From assembly GCA_023213395.1 (NCBI GenBank), contig CM041465.1:249929741-249993740 (forward strand): a stretch of 64,000 nt of DNA, in the 5' to 3' direction. This document shows, piece after piece, positions 44,262-56,150 of this stretch (the stretch's first letter is position 1; each line of letters begins with the position of its first letter). Position numbers and translations under genes: made by a program. This DNA is from Cycas panzhihuaensis. Lineage: Eukaryota > Cycadophyta. The notes beneath the pieces were generated by a model, which ran no database searches, had not been told where the DNA came from, and saw nothing but the letters and a program-made list of their open reading frames with translations.

Positions 44262-44660
44262 TGCGATCTTGAAGTTGTACGGAATAAGACAAAATTGGTC
44301 TTAAAAGAGAGAGCTCGCAAATGGGTATCCGGATCTATGATTATTTTCTTGAATGAGCTTCAGATGTGAGAGAAAAAGCACATTGTCTGAAATTCCGTGC
44401 GATGCGAAGTTATGCTAATAAGACGAAACTAGTTTTAAAAGAGAGAGCTCGCAAATGGGTATTCGGATCTATGATTATTTTCTTGAATGAGCTTCAGATG
44501 TGAGAGAAAAAGCCTGTTGTACGGAAATTGCGTGCGATACTGAAGTTGTATGGAATAAGACAAAATTGGTCTTAAAAGAGAGATCTCGCAAATGGGTATC
44601 TGAATCTATGATTATTTTCTTGATTGAACTTCAGATGTGAGAGAAAATCTGCGCCCAAGG
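44262..44660 (-). repeat. Three tandem ~135-bp repeats in the Co4 leader
   Basis: Three copies of a unit containing CTCGCAAATGGGTAT, CTATGATTATTTTCTTGA and CTTCAGATGTGAGAGAAAA, with GGGTAT at 44323, 44457 and 44594 (spacings 134 and 137). Copies differ at about 5-10% of positions. They sit between the primer-binding site and gag, where packaging and translation signals usually lie. Confidence 0.88.
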
Positions 44661-45198
44661 GTTTTTGCCTTTTTTTCAAAAAAACTTCAGAAAAAACTCT
44701 TTGAATCTATGCAAGAATCACCGAAAACCTTCGTCTATGGATTAGAAAGGATTTAAGTACTTGGACCAGGGATTTTGACTAAAAATTTTTGAAAAAATCG
44801 CTGAGAGAAGGCTCCAAACCTGCGTGCCTGTTCTTTGGCCTGAAACTGGGTCGAAATGACTCCGAATGATGTCGTTGTAGAAGAGAAAAATGTAGAGGAG
44901 GCTTTGATCTTCGATCTGGGTAAGTTTCGTTGAATTCTGATGACTTCGATTTTTGACGTCCGTACAAAGCCGTATAGGTCCGTACAATTACGTACAATCG
45001 CAAAAAAAAAAAGCCGTACGATTCTTCTTTCAACTTTGCTTGGACAAATTTGTCTTTACACAATAGGTTCTTGTAATAACTATATGTCTTCTTCTCCTTT
45101 TAATGAATCCCTAACTGTCTGTCTTCTTCTCCTTTTAATGAATCCCAGATTTGCTTCTTCACAGGCAGGAGGACCAAAGAGCCTGCTCTGATACCAAG
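44661..45198 (-). other. Co4 leader near the primer-binding site
   Basis: Contains a cluster of CCGTAC/GTACAA words (44957-45022), a 35-bp tandem duplication of TGTCTTCTTCTCC..AATGAATCCC (45085 and 45120), and the primer-binding site at 45186-45196. No gene; frames here are not retroelement coding. Confidence 0.6.
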
Positions 45199-45405
45199 TG
45201 AAAATCTTTTGAAGAGGAACAAATTCACTCTCTCTCAATGTCTTTTTATTGATGATACGTTGTACATATATATACAAGTACAAGGTGGGTACAATTGGCA
45301 ACCGCTCAACTATGTAACGCCACTTGTCATCTTGAGAAAGGAGAGAGGGGGTACATGACCCTTACATTAAATATTATAACCTAAGGTAAAACATTACCTT
45401 TTACA
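45199..45405 (-). repeat. Co4 LTR, right (5' LTR)
   Basis: Matches the left LTR closely (a few substitutions and short indels) and retains the terminal AAGGTAA/TTACCTT pair. Confidence 0.92.
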
Positions 45406-46449
45406 GATCATTAGGTGTTGATTAATAATAACCATTACAATTATCTTTGCATCTAGAAATTGGTGAAATTCTTTGAGTGGTTAATGCTACATGTGTTAGT
45501 GTTTTTTTGTTATTTGATTCTAAGTACTACATCAAAGCTTTTGATGTTGAAAGTTTAGAAATTTATGCAAAATGACACCCTTCTAATTTAAAGTTCTTGA
45601 TGTCTTATCTCCCAGTCATATATGATTTAGTGACCATATAATATTGATATGTTGAAGGCTCGGCCTTTCTACATATATAACTCAAGTCTTCTTATGATAG
45701 CCACATTAATGAAATAATGTATATTTTTAGGAACTATTAATATCAAATGAAAAGCATGAAGCTTATCGTGTTTTATTTGTATTGTCATATTTTTGGAATT
45801 ACCAAAAACCTGACAATGCAAAAGGCTAAAAAATAACAATAAAAAAAAAATGAAAAGGTAAAATAAGTTTGTTGGGCCTTCTTAAAATAGTAATGACTTT
45901 AGTGAGGATTAAATTAATAAAAGAAAGCATAAAAAGTAGTAAAAGTACGATAAAATTGATCAAAAGCTCAACAATACTTAGTAAAAAGTGAAAATAGGTA
46001 ATACTTGGAGTAGTTTCACATGCCACATTAAACAAGGGCCTCAAATTACATCATAGGATCAATTATCAGTTGAAAAATGGTCATCACAATCACACATAGA
46101 TAACAATCATTTGCTTGGTAATTCTTTAAATCCCATAACTAGAACAAAATGATAAATGCTTAATCATATCCTAACCAGAGCTTTCTCTATCAAATAATGA
46201 CTAAAACAAAACAAAATAAATACAAACCTAAACTAGTAAATCAAGAAAAGAACCTAACTATACCAAAAAGAACTAGTCACAATGAAATAGACTCCATTCA
46301 ATGTAACATAGTAGGGTTTAGTTCAATTATGCACCATCCCCCTTTCATAGTAAATAGTTCTTTGAGAAAAGGCCTCATCCCTCAATATCTTGATTAGGTT
46401 GACTGGTCATGATCATGAGTGACATGTTAATTATGAATCATATGGTAAC
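45406..46449. other. Co3 leader or other decayed DNA
   Basis: AT-rich. On the + strand near 45585-45670 the words LMSYLPVIYDLVT and YVEGSAFLHI faintly recall a copia gag core, but no longer match is readable. The remainder shows no gene or element I can name. Confidence 0.25.
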
Positions 46450-47040
46450 TAAAATAGTAGTAGTTACCGATAAAAACATAATTGAAAAGAATGAATAGTA
46501 TTTCATTGATGATGAGAGATGATCTCTCTTATACACAATTAATTTACATAACTAATTAGTATATGAATGATAATTCTCAATATATATAACAAGTTTCATT
46601 TTAAAACATAAGAGGGACAATCATCTTAAAGAAGAAAATACAAATTATTATATTCATTATATTAACCATTAGTAAAAAATAGTTGTAACTAAAATCTTGG
46701 ATGTTCACATAATAGTCTAATCATAATCATAACTACAGATAGGTTGTACTCTAAAATATCTCTATGATACAGTAATGTTTTAAATTATAATCATGACATA
46801 GTCATACTTGTGATCATGACCTGGTCACACTTGTGATCCCAATCATGACCTAGTCACACTTTTAGCTATGATTATGACTTAGTTGAACCCTTGGCTATAA
46901 TTATGACCTAATTGTACTTTTAGTTGTGATTATGATTTGATCATACTTCTAGCTACAATTGTGACCTAGTCTTACCTGTAACTATAATTAGAACATGGTT
47001 ATACTTATTCTTACCATCATGATAAAATATTATTTTAATA
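46450..47040 (-). repeat. Probable LTR of copia fragment Co5
   Basis: Lies where the 3' LTR of Co5 should be: its inner edge adjoins a polypurine tract (TTAAGAGAGGGT on the minus strand) followed by RNase H. The outer boundary is approximate. It includes the tandem repeats at 46789-47006. No partner LTR is in the window. Confidence 0.45.
46789..47006. repeat. Tandem ~29-bp repeats
   Basis: About eight degenerate units of the form ATYATGACCTAGTCACACTTNTAGCTATA, one after another. Later units lose identity gradually. This is a minisatellite inside the probable Co5 LTR. Confidence 0.8.
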
Positions 47041-47585
47041 CCCTCTCTTAATGTTTTATCCATTTTACTCTAAGTCCATCTCTAAAGTATTGAAACTTAT
47101 CTTTAGCAAGTGGCTCTATAAAAATATCTCTAATTTATTCTCTAAAGGTATAATGAAGTAGGCTTAACTCTTTATTTTGAAATTTTCCTCTTATGAAATG
47201 ATGATAAACTTCAATATATTTTGTCATGGAATGAAAGACAAGATATTTTATCATCTTGATTGTACTTTGATTATCACAAAAAAGAATAGTGAGAGAATTT
47301 AGTTCTTAATTCAAATCCTTTAGGAGTTGTATGATCCATACAACTTCACAAGCTATGCTAATTACTAACTTGTATTTTGCTTCAGAAGAAGGCAAACTAA
47401 TAGTTGATTATTTCTTACTACTCCATGATATAATTACTAAGCCAAGTGAGAAACAATATCTAGTTATAGATTTCCTATATTCTTTATATCTAGACCAATC
47501 ACTATAATTAATCAGCTGCATATTTATTATTTTAGCATAATTTAACCCCAAAGTTGAAGTTCCTATGATGTATTTAAGATCGCTC
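47041..47585 (-). pseudogene. Co5: copia RNase H remnant
   Basis: Minus strand reads LKYIIGTSTLGLNYAK, SDWSRYKEYRKS, SLPSSEAKYKLVISIACEVV, FCDNQSTIKMIKYLVFHSMTKYI.. and EVYHHFIRGKFQNKE, a copia RNase H with several stops. It is cut at about 47585; nothing upstream of it (RT) is found to the right. Confidence 0.75.
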
Positions 47586-48716
47586 TTGTCGAGGGTACCT
47601 AAGACAACCTACACCAAGGATGGTTAGGTGTAGGGTGTGGGACCTAGTATGGGGTGTAAAGGAGTCCTGGGTGGCCCACATAGGGAACTCATGCACCGCT
47701 TAGGTATGGATTTAGAACACGCAGGCATGGTCCCTTTCCCTTTTCTTAGAGTTTTGGAGGAGGAGTCACAGTTGGAAGAGTTCCCTTGGTAAGGGGATAA
47801 TGTGGTAAATAAGAAAAGGGAGAAAGAGAGAGAGGGGGTGAAAGGACAAGATGGATGTAAGCCCACTTGGTAAGACAAGAGAGGTAAGGTTTCATTTTAT
47901 TGTTATGCCATTTAAAACAAGAACAAAAAGGAAAAAAAAGAGAGGTACAAAATAAGCAAATAACCTCACTCTCCTTTACTTTAACACTCTTCCTCTTTCT
48001 GTTTTTATAAAAAAGAAACTTACATGGCAATTGAAAGAAAGAAACAAGGATGCGACAAAGGGGGAAACAAAAGGAGGAAAGGTAAGAGATCCTTTCCTAT
48101 ATGAAACCCTAACCCAAGAAACCCTTTATTTCAACCTTCCCTTATTGTTTTGAGTGAAAGAGAAAGAAAACTAACTTTCCTTCTTGTGAATTAATTTTTC
48201 GTTACCCTCTATTGTGTTAAAACCCTTCTTGATTCCTTTATTTTCCTTTTTAATGGCGATGCAACCAAAGAAGATGGACAATAAGGAGGAAAGAATTTCC
48301 ATAATGGGGAGTAGAGTGAGAATGCTAATAAGAATATAAAATAATGATGAGGAAAGGTGATGGAGGTACACCCAAATTTGATTGATGGTTGAAAACATTG
48401 ATCTTCTTCTTATCTCCTTGCCTTCCCTTTGGTTGCTCCTGTTGTTGGTTTGAAGCAGAATATGGGGCTCTACTTACCTGCCTTGAATAGAAAGGTAATA
48501 AATTAAAGACAAAAAAGGAAAGAAATGGAAGAGTAAAGAAATGAGAAATATGAAAAAGACACAGAAGCTCACCTTGTTAGGGTGCACCCTAGCTTCAAAC
48601 TCTAACATGAATGATGCAGGGTTGCTCATTCTCATATACCTATAAGTTAGATCTAGAGAAAGAGCTATTGTAACAATCCTTCAGAAAATCTAATTACATA
48701 AAATTAATATAAATAT
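47586..48716. other. Unassigned repeat-like DNA left of element E
   Basis: Begins abruptly after the Co5 remnant at TGTCGAGGGTACC-like sequence. Purine-rich (AGAGAGAGGGGG) and T-rich stretches but no protein motif. It may be untranslated sequence or LTR of the Tat/Athila-like element at 53790-56150; no boundary repeats were found. Confidence 0.3.
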
Positions 48717-48953
48717 TGTTGGAAAATAGAACCTACAATAAGATAATATTTGCAAATAGAACCAAATAGAACAAAAACATCTCTACAGGATCGAACGGTA
48801 CCCTTAAGGTACCTCAAATTGTATTAACAAAACATCATTACAACATGATACAATATGATACACAATGTTGTGTATTTATAATACATGTCAATACAGAGAG
48901 AGTGTGACCCACTTGCATGTGGGACAAAACAAATGTGTATTAATATTCTAACA
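48717..48953 (-). repeat. E LTR, left (3' LTR)
   Basis: TGTTGGAAAATAG..TTCTAACA. It matches 51545-51760 apart from an extra ~20 bp. GGTACCCTTAAGGTACC near its middle is a strong local palindrome shared by both copies. Confidence 0.88.
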
Positions 48954-48959
48954 CTTCCC

Positions 48960-49786
48960 CTTAATGCACAGTTGGGTCATTTGTATTTGCAATGCTTTGT
49001 CCTTGGAAATGTTTTGAAAATGATGACTTCAACTTGATTCTTGTCTTCAATCTTGTAGTGATGTCTTTGATGTAGAATGATATCTTCATCTTGATTATCA
49101 TCTTCAATTCTGTACTAATGCCTTTGTAAGATGATATCTTCAGCTTGATTTCCATCTTCAATTTTGTAGTGATGACGTTGATGTAGCTGCTCTAGCAAGT
49201 GCAAATCTTAATTCTTTATTGTGACTGGTCTAGTCTGATTGTGATGAAGATCCTATAAGTAACCATCTTCAAACACAACTTGCTTGTTATCATTATCCTG
49301 TATAAGTTCTTGATCACTATGCACAACAATGATTTCTTCAACTTTTAGAGCAAAATCTTGATCAACTTGCATACTCTTTGAAATTGAATCAATGCTCAAA
49401 GTAGGAACATCATTCAAACTTGAATAAATACTTAAAGTATGAATATCATCAATATAAGACTCATCCTTTATAGGACCATTGGATTTATATTCAATTTCTC
49501 TTGAAATCATGGTGTCATCTATATAAACCTTTATCAACTCATCACTTTCAACGTCTTCATCAGTAGTTATAGTCTCATCAATACATTAAACCATCATTTC
49601 TTTACATTCAGTAGAAATTTTATCAGTGCTCATACATTCTTCATCTTAACATGTTGTTTCATCAGTGTTGATGATATTTTCTTCATTCATTGTACCTGTA
49701 CCATAACCACAACTAGCCTTAATTACCTTTTCAATCATTCATTGTGTCTTTTCAGGAGTTTGTTCAAATACTTCCCCTAGAAAATC
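48960..49786 (-). pseudogene. E gag C-terminal acidic and repeat region
   Basis: Continues the gag frame after a stop at 49786: acidic text (STDKISTECKEMM, ITTDEDVESDELIKVYIDD), the open frame 49537-49253 with DDIHTLSIYSSLNDVPTLS, and three ~60-bp tandem repeats (about 49020-49195) encoding HHYKIEDxNQxEDII-type units. No known domain. Low-complexity coding like this may simply be gag tail drift. Confidence 0.5.
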
Positions 49787-50131
49787 TCAAGCTTCTTTAG
49801 TAGTACTTGCATGTAGAATCATAGGAATGACAAAATGGTATTCGGAAGGAAGATCAGCCTTGTTGAATGTAGCACGAATCATAATGAATGCCTTTCTGTC
49901 TTTCTTCTCAAGCATTTCCTTCTCTTCTTCATCCTTAGGGATATCATATTCATCAGTAACAATCTTCCACAAACCTTTAGCTATGAATAAATATATCATT
50001 TTAATTGTCCAAAAGAAGTAGTCTTTACCATTACACTTAGGTATTGGAAGAAATGAATCCCTTAGGTAGTATTCATTTGTTTCAGGAACATACATAACCA
50101 CATCATTATCCTCCATGATTATAAATGCCAT
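49787..50131 (-). CDS. E gag N-terminal domain (copia type)
   Basis: 114 codons: MAFIIMEDNDVVMYVPETNE, LPIPKCNGKDYFFWTIKMIY, FIAKGLWKIVTDEYDIPKDE and KDRKAFIMIRATFNKADLPS. The W.IKM..L....LW.IV pattern and the following K..KA...I follow the DUF4219/UBN2-type gag of copia elements. It ends in a stop after TTKEA. It is unlike the gypsy-type gag of TRG2. Confidence 0.72.
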   Translation of the reverse strand: MAFIIMEDNDVVMYVPETNEYYLRDSFLPIPKCNGKDYFFWTIKMIYLFIAKGLWKIVTDEYDIPKDEEEKEMLEKKDRKAFIMIRATFNKADLPSEYHFVIPMILHASTTKEA

Positions 50132-51544
50132 TTTCTAACACATCCCTTTTTTAATCAACAAATTCACCCATCAATCTCAATAAACTTTCTCATGTCTCAT
50201 GTTCCTTACATCACTGACTTCATCATCACATCATTGCCTTATGCATCTCACATATGCCAAATAGTCACATACAAAGAATATCTAAAACATTTACTTCACC
50301 ATAGAATCAAGGCTTATACCACATACATCTCACAGAAACCATGCATACCTCACGTCACCATTAAATCACCAAGACACATCACACTTCACTTGATTGCTCA
50401 ACAAAGTCTTTCAATAAATTCATCCTTCTTTACATTCAGTCAATTAGAAAACATGCTTAATCTCATCCTTAAAACATGCCTAACAAATGTCCAATCTTGT
50501 CATGTAACATCACATGCTACAAGCACCTCATTGCCTCATATCACTATCTTTCTTGCCCTCAAATTTGCCTTATCATGCCTTCTTCTTTGCTTATAAAACT
50601 GCTTCATGAAATCACATTTCAAGGAGTACTAAAATGCCATATGCCACCCAACTCACTCATGCAAACATATGCACTATCACTTCATTACCATACTATGTCA
50701 TCATCATAATAACTCTTTCATACGAACATATGTAAGAAAGCACTCAAATTGCCATTAAACAATCACCATCATACATCGTAAATTACTAATAGAGTGCCCA
50801 ATACATTCACATCAATATGACTTAATGTTATTTCACATTGCAAAAATACTCTCCCATGCACAACATACGTAAGAGAGACTTAAACAGTCACCTCATTACC
50901 ATTGCCTCATTCATGTCACCATATCAATATGAGACCCTTAAATTCCTAAAAAGCTTATTTCTAAAAAAAAATATAGCTCAAAAATATATAAAATATGGAT
51001 GGAAATAATTGCCTCATAAATACGATTCCAACAATTTAGATGAAATTGAATTCTGATATCTAGATCAAAAGTTATGCCCCTTTTAAGAATTTCACAATTA
51101 GAGTTTTTAGGGACTATAATAGTAGCTTTTGATAAACTACTACTAACTTTTCACTCTAAACTCTAATGAATCTCAAACCACTTCCGTTAGAAAGTAAATA
51201 AAAAAATTCACAAAATAAAAAAACAATTGAGGTCATTTGGATACCTGTAGTCAAAGTTATGGTTCTTTGAAGTTGAGATTGCAGATCTGTCCTAAAAAAT
51301 ACAACGACAGAAAAAAATAAGCTAAAATTAATTCTACTATAATTTTTATACTTTCACCGTAAAACCTATAGTGCGACCACTCAAAATTTTTAGAATGAGC
51401 CATTTTGTCTCAATTTCACCATTACTTTTCAGAAATTTCAACGTTTATTCTCTCGAATATGTTTTCAACTCTTGATGACGCCTCCCAAAACACCGCTCCA
51501 ATACCGAACAAAACACCTCTCTCAACTTGGGCACTCTGATACCA
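50132..51544 (-). other. E leader
   Basis: Two parts: 50150-50950 is strikingly G-poor on the + strand (CATCACATC/CACCA words), and 50950-51540 is homologous to the TRG2 leader at 35910-36510. Primer-binding site at the right end (CTCTGATACCA). Confidence 0.7.
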
Positions 51545-51760
51545 TGTTGGAAAATAGAACCTACAATAAAATAATATTCACAAACAGAACAAAAGCACCT
51601 CCAAGGATCAAATGGTACCCTTAAGGTACCTCAAATTGTATTAATAAAACATCATTACAACATGAAACACAATGTTGTATATTTATAATACATGTCAATA
51701 TAGAGAGAGTGTGACCCACTTGCATGTGGGACAAAATAAATATTCATTAATATTCCAACA
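51545..51760 (-). repeat. E LTR, right (5' LTR)
   Basis: TGTTGGAAAATAG..TTCCAACA, followed by AACAT. Confidence 0.88.
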
Positions 51761-51764
51761 AACA

Positions 51765-51767
<3 letters not shown>

Positions 51768-51822
<55 letters not shown>
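51768..51822. repeat. (TA)n microsatellite
   Basis: About 27 uninterrupted TA units directly beside the right LTR of E. Frames reading Tyr-Ile repeats through it are artefacts. Confidence 0.97.
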
Positions 51823-51825
<3 letters not shown>

Positions 51826-53789
51826 ACAAGATGGTGATAATAGCAAATATGAAATAAGAAGGGGGAAAGGTGCCTAAGAATAATGCAACATCCCCTATAC
51901 TAATGGTTTTCTTAGTTGTACTAGGGGAAACCTCTCCAATAAAGCCCTACAACTTAGTTAATATGTAGGTGAGAGGGAAAGAGAGATCATACAAACTCAA
52001 ACCCTACCTCCTACTATCACAACAAAAGAGAAGCTACCAAATCCATATAATTCTACTAATGTAACTTAGTAAGAAAACTATATAGGGAGGGAAAGGGTGA
52101 GAGGAGTCTTACAAATGGCAAACCAAGGTAGGAAGGGGTATGCCCATGTTGATGAAGAGACAAGAAGTGATGGCTGCCTGGTGGAAAGCTCTATAAAGCC
52201 TCATTGCTTACTTTATGGTAGATCTCAAATGTCATAACCTTAGCTCTAAAGTATGCAAGTTGTATGAAGAATGGAAGAATTATTAAGGTAGAATTTTGGT
52301 AGTATTTCATTACTATAATAAGAATGAAAGATCTTAAATGTCCTACCCTCAGACTTGAGGGGTTTCATAGGAGAAAATAAGGCGAGGGGGCGATGGTTTC
52401 ATGCCCACAATGTGGAAAAACCACTACCTAAAACCAAGGATGGAGCCAAGGTGGAGATTCAAATCTTAAGAAAAATTAAATAAAAAATAATGTTAGAGGT
52501 TAAATGAGGTTCCCAAGAGTACTACGAGCTGACCTGGGCTAACGTGGCATGCTAAGCCCACTAAACAAGGCAACAATAAAGTTGTTTGGTTGTTAGAGAC
52601 ATGACCGAAAGACACAAATGTCATACTGTAGACAAATTTGTGGTACCATAGATACCTCTACGATACCATCAATTACTCTACAATACCACTTTTTCCACCA
52701 AAAAAGCTCACAGTATAGCATCAGATTGGATAAAAGGGGGCCCAAAACCTATCCTAAAACCACTCTAACTCCTAAAAGTTAATCCTAAAACCTGGGATAA
52801 GATCTAACCAGTAGTTATGAGGAGGAAACAAGGGCCTACTAAATAGGAATGGGCCCAAAAAGGGAGTTGCAAGGATGTAGAGAGGTCCCATTTCTAACTA
52901 ATAGGATGATATGGGGGGCTCTAAGGCCATTGAACTAGAGTCCTAGTCATCATTGGTGTAACATGGGACATAAGCAAGCCAAACATACAAACAAGCACAC
53001 ATCTACTAACCAATCCATGCATCACCTAAGTCATAACAACATAATGAATGTCATGGCTAACAAAGATGAATATGTGTACCTACAATTACATGTGTTGTCA
53101 TGTTGATGCCATTCTTAGAAGTAGGGAAATATTGCCCCCTTAGCAATATAACCTCTTCACTTCAAAGCTTGGAAGATGATGGTAATAAACAAATGTATGT
53201 GTGTGTGTGTGTGTGACAAGGGATGATTCCTACCATAATGATGCCTCATTAGTAGGTGGTTGGAGGTGCATAAGCTAAGAGGAAGGAAGATAGGTCAATG
53301 GTGGGATCAAAACCACAGCTAGTGGCCATACACCGAAAGCACGTACAAGTAGGAGGATAAACAACCAAGAGGTTTCCTTGATGGCAAGTCATAAAATATG
53401 TGACATGGCCCAAGAAGGGAGGCTCAGGAGACCCCAAGCTCCTCAAATAGATGAGGGGGATGCTCAAAGAATACTCGAGGAGGAAAGACATCAATAAATA
53501 AAGGAAACTATAGTCAACATAGTTTGGCCTCATCAGTGGCCAAGGTTCAGAGATAAGGGAGGAGGCTCAGTTGTAGAACCTCTTGAGGTATTAACCATTG
53601 ATATTCTTGTCAAACTCAAGGCCTCTTATGGTGGCAATTCTATAGGATTTATTATTAAGGCTTTCGATAATTATGAAGGGGATCACCTACTTGGGGCCGA
53701 ATTTAGAGAGATGGTCATGCAAATATTCTAATTTAAGGACTTGGTGCTTGGGGCTTAAAGGGTGAGGTTACAAACATTTATCAGAATCT
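51823..53789. other. Unassigned repeat-like DNA right of element E
   Basis: About 2 kb without a gene I can support. Contains a (TG)n run near 53200-53214 and GGGCCC-like words. The minus-strand frame 53533-53249 has no known motif. Probably the 3' untranslated or LTR part of the gypsy remnant that follows on the minus strand. Confidence 0.3.
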
Positions 53790-56150
53790 TCTATGCTCGA
53801 TCTTTGGATGCCAAGCTGGCTTGGTACGCGGCCAAGAACTTTCCATCCAAAGCTTCAAGGTCAAGGAGGTGAGATTGACGTAACCACTCCTCATCGGTGA
53901 ACTCCTTAAGGGAGACCCTTAAGGATGGAATTTTGACTTTAAGGGGAAGCATCACCTTAGATCCATAGACTAAGGAGAACATGGTTATTCTTGTATCCAT
54001 TTGGACCGAGGTATGGTAGGCCCACAAAGTCGAATGTAGTTGAAGGTGCAAATCCTGTTGGAATTGGGTGACAGTATTCTTAAGAATGTTAATTAGAGTT
54101 TTGTTGAAAGCTTCGATTTGGTTGTTGGCCTAAGGATAATAGTAGGGGATGAGGTCTTGTGAAAAAATTTAAATCACTTATAAAGTTCATCCATCTCTTT
54201 GTTGCAAAATAGGGTTCTATTATCCATGATGAGGACATCGAGGACCCTAAAATGGCAAATGATGTATTGGAATATAAAAGTGGCAATAATTTTGCCCATC
54301 ATCAAAGATAGAAGAATGGCTTCAACCTATTTAGTAAAATATTCTATAGTTGTTAGAATAAATTTATGTTGGATGAAAGATGAAGGGGTGATTGCTCCAA
54401 TGAGGTCTAGGCCCCATTGGGAGAAAGGTCATAGTGAGACGATTGCATGCAATGTCTTAGAAGGTTATTGAATGATATTAGCATGCTCTTGGCACCTATG
54501 ACAATGTTGGACATATGCATGTGCATCTCTAAATAATGTTAGCCAATAAAAAAACATGCGTAGTATACATTGGGCTATGAATTAGCTTCTAGAATGACCT
54601 CTGCAAATGTTGTCATGGTATTCATGAAGGATTTGATTGGTCTCCCCTAGATTCACACAATGAAGGAGCATTCCATCAAAAGACCTTTTGTAGAATATAT
54701 ATTTTATAAGAAAGTACTATCGGGTAGCTACCCTCACATGTAACTTGACTTTATCACTAGCATTTATTAGGTATTTCTATTGAATTAGATAGTTAACAAT
54801 ATTGCAATACCACTCAATGTTAGTCAATGGATGGCCATTAGATTGATGTAGGGCTAGGATGGGCTCATCTAATAAAGAGTCATCGATTGACACACTATGT
54901 GCATTGGGAATTGGAGCATCCGCTAGTTGCTCTGTGATGACCATGCCCTTTTTAGACTTATGGTTAATAATTTTGAGGTCATACTCTTATAGGAGGATGG
55001 CCTATTTGCCCATCCTTCTTATCAAGTTAGACCAAATAATAAGGTATCTTAGGGAGTTCAATTGAACTATCACATGGGTGGTATTACCTAAGAGGTAATG
55101 CTTGACCTTCTTGATAGCATAAACTAATGCCAAGCATTCTTTTTCTATTGGGGGATAGTTAAATTCTGCTGCTAGTAAGATGCGACTAATGAAATAGACA
55201 AGTCTTTCTATTTTGGAGTTGTCCTCTTAGGATAGCATGGTACCCATAGACTCATCAGTTGTGAAAGAGTAAAGTATGAAGGGATAGTAAAAAAGGGGAG
55301 AGGCTAAGATTGGATCTAAAATAAGAGCTCTCTTAAGCTCTTAAAAGGCCTCTTGGGCCCTAGAAGACCAAATAAAAGGGGTCTGTTTCTTGAGGACATT
55401 GGTGAGAGATTTGGCATTGATGGAAAAATCTACCAAGAAATGCCTCAAGGAACTTAACTACCCCAAGAACAACTTGATTTGTTGTTGCATCCTTGGGGGT
55501 GGCATGTCAACAATGGCTTTAACTTTATTGGGATCAACTCAGATTCCTTGTTTGGAGACAAGGAACCCTAAGAGTTTACTAGTCATTACCCCAAAAATAC
55601 ACTTTAATGGGTTCAAGCTAACGTGGTATTTTTGGTACCTAGCAAGAATCATTCTAAGATCTATAGGGTGATTGGCCCTTCTCTAGGAAAGGCCCATCAA
55701 GTCGTCCATAAAGACCTCAAGAATCTGGTTGATAGGGTTATGAAAGATAAAATATATGGCCCTTTGATAAGTGGCACCGGCATTCTTTAAATCGAATAGC
55801 ATGGACTTATAAGCAAAGGTCCCCTAAGGGGTGGTGAAAGTCATCTTATGATGATCCTAGGGGATATTTAAATTTGGTTATAGTCAAAGAAGCCATCCAT
55901 TAAAGACATTTCTTTAAAATCAGCAGTCCAATCAATGATTTGAATGATAAAAGGTAGAGGAAAGTTTTCCTTGGGACATGTATTATTGATGTCCCTGAAG
56001 TCAATACAAATGTTAATGGTCCTATTATTTTTAGCAATAGGAATGATATTGGAGACCCACTTGGGGTAATCGATGGAAGCAATTAGACTTACATTGAGTA
56101 GCTTTTCAACTTCCATCTTAACTATAATAGAGAGCATCAGATGCAAGGGG
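53790..56150 (-). pseudogene. Tat/Athila-like Ty3/gypsy pol remnant
   Basis: Read on the minus strand from 56150: KMEVEKLLNVSLIASIDYPK, WVSNIIPIAKNNRTINICID, FRDINNTCPKENFPLPF and DGFFDYNQI (RT), later EVFMDDLMG (RT Asp pair), DPNKVKAIVDMPPP, FTTDESMGTMLS (RNase H), CQEHANI, SQWGLDLIGAITPSS and YFTK*VEA (integrase), and LHSTLWAYHTSVQMDTRITM with PFSLVYGS-like FSLVYGSKVMLPL and PSLRVSL (integrase C-terminal part). No chromodomain. The WVSN and FTKWVEA forms are those of the Tat/Athila side of the family. Dozens of stops. LTRs not found. Confidence 0.82.

Larger units (their letters stand above)
39883..45405 (-). mobile_element. Co4: Ty1/copia retrotransposon in the Co3 leader
   Basis: 5.5 kb with LTRs 39883-40089 and 45199-45405 (207 bp each). 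Minus orientation: CTTGGTATCAGAGC primer-binding site at the right LTR, polypurine tract TTAAGAGGGGG at the left. RT-RNase H is one 594-codon open frame and integrase another, making this the best preserved pol here; gag and protease are decayed. Flanking 5-mers GCCTG and GATCA do not match, so no TSD is seen. Confidence 0.9.
48717..51760 (-). mobile_element. E: non-autonomous gag-only copia-like LTR element
   Basis: 3.04 kb, LTRs 48717-48953 and 51545-51760, TSD AATAT/AACAT. Minus orientation: primer-binding site TGGTATCAGAG at the right LTR, polypurine tract TTAAGGGGAAG at the left. Encodes a copia-type gag N-terminal domain and an acidic, repeat-bearing tail but no protease, integrase or RT. 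Its leader is homologous to that of TRG2, although LTRs and gag are different. Confidence 0.87.

Noticed and set aside
44262-44660. CRISPR-like array
   Set aside because: Three long tandem units without spacers in a plant retroelement leader.
47624-48030. Overlapping minus-strand frames rich in Ser and Pro
   Set aside because: Low-complexity translations of purine-rich repeats with no homology I can see.
51655-51857. Tyr-Ile repeat open frames on both strands
   Set aside because: They are translations of the (TA)n microsatellite at 51768-51822.
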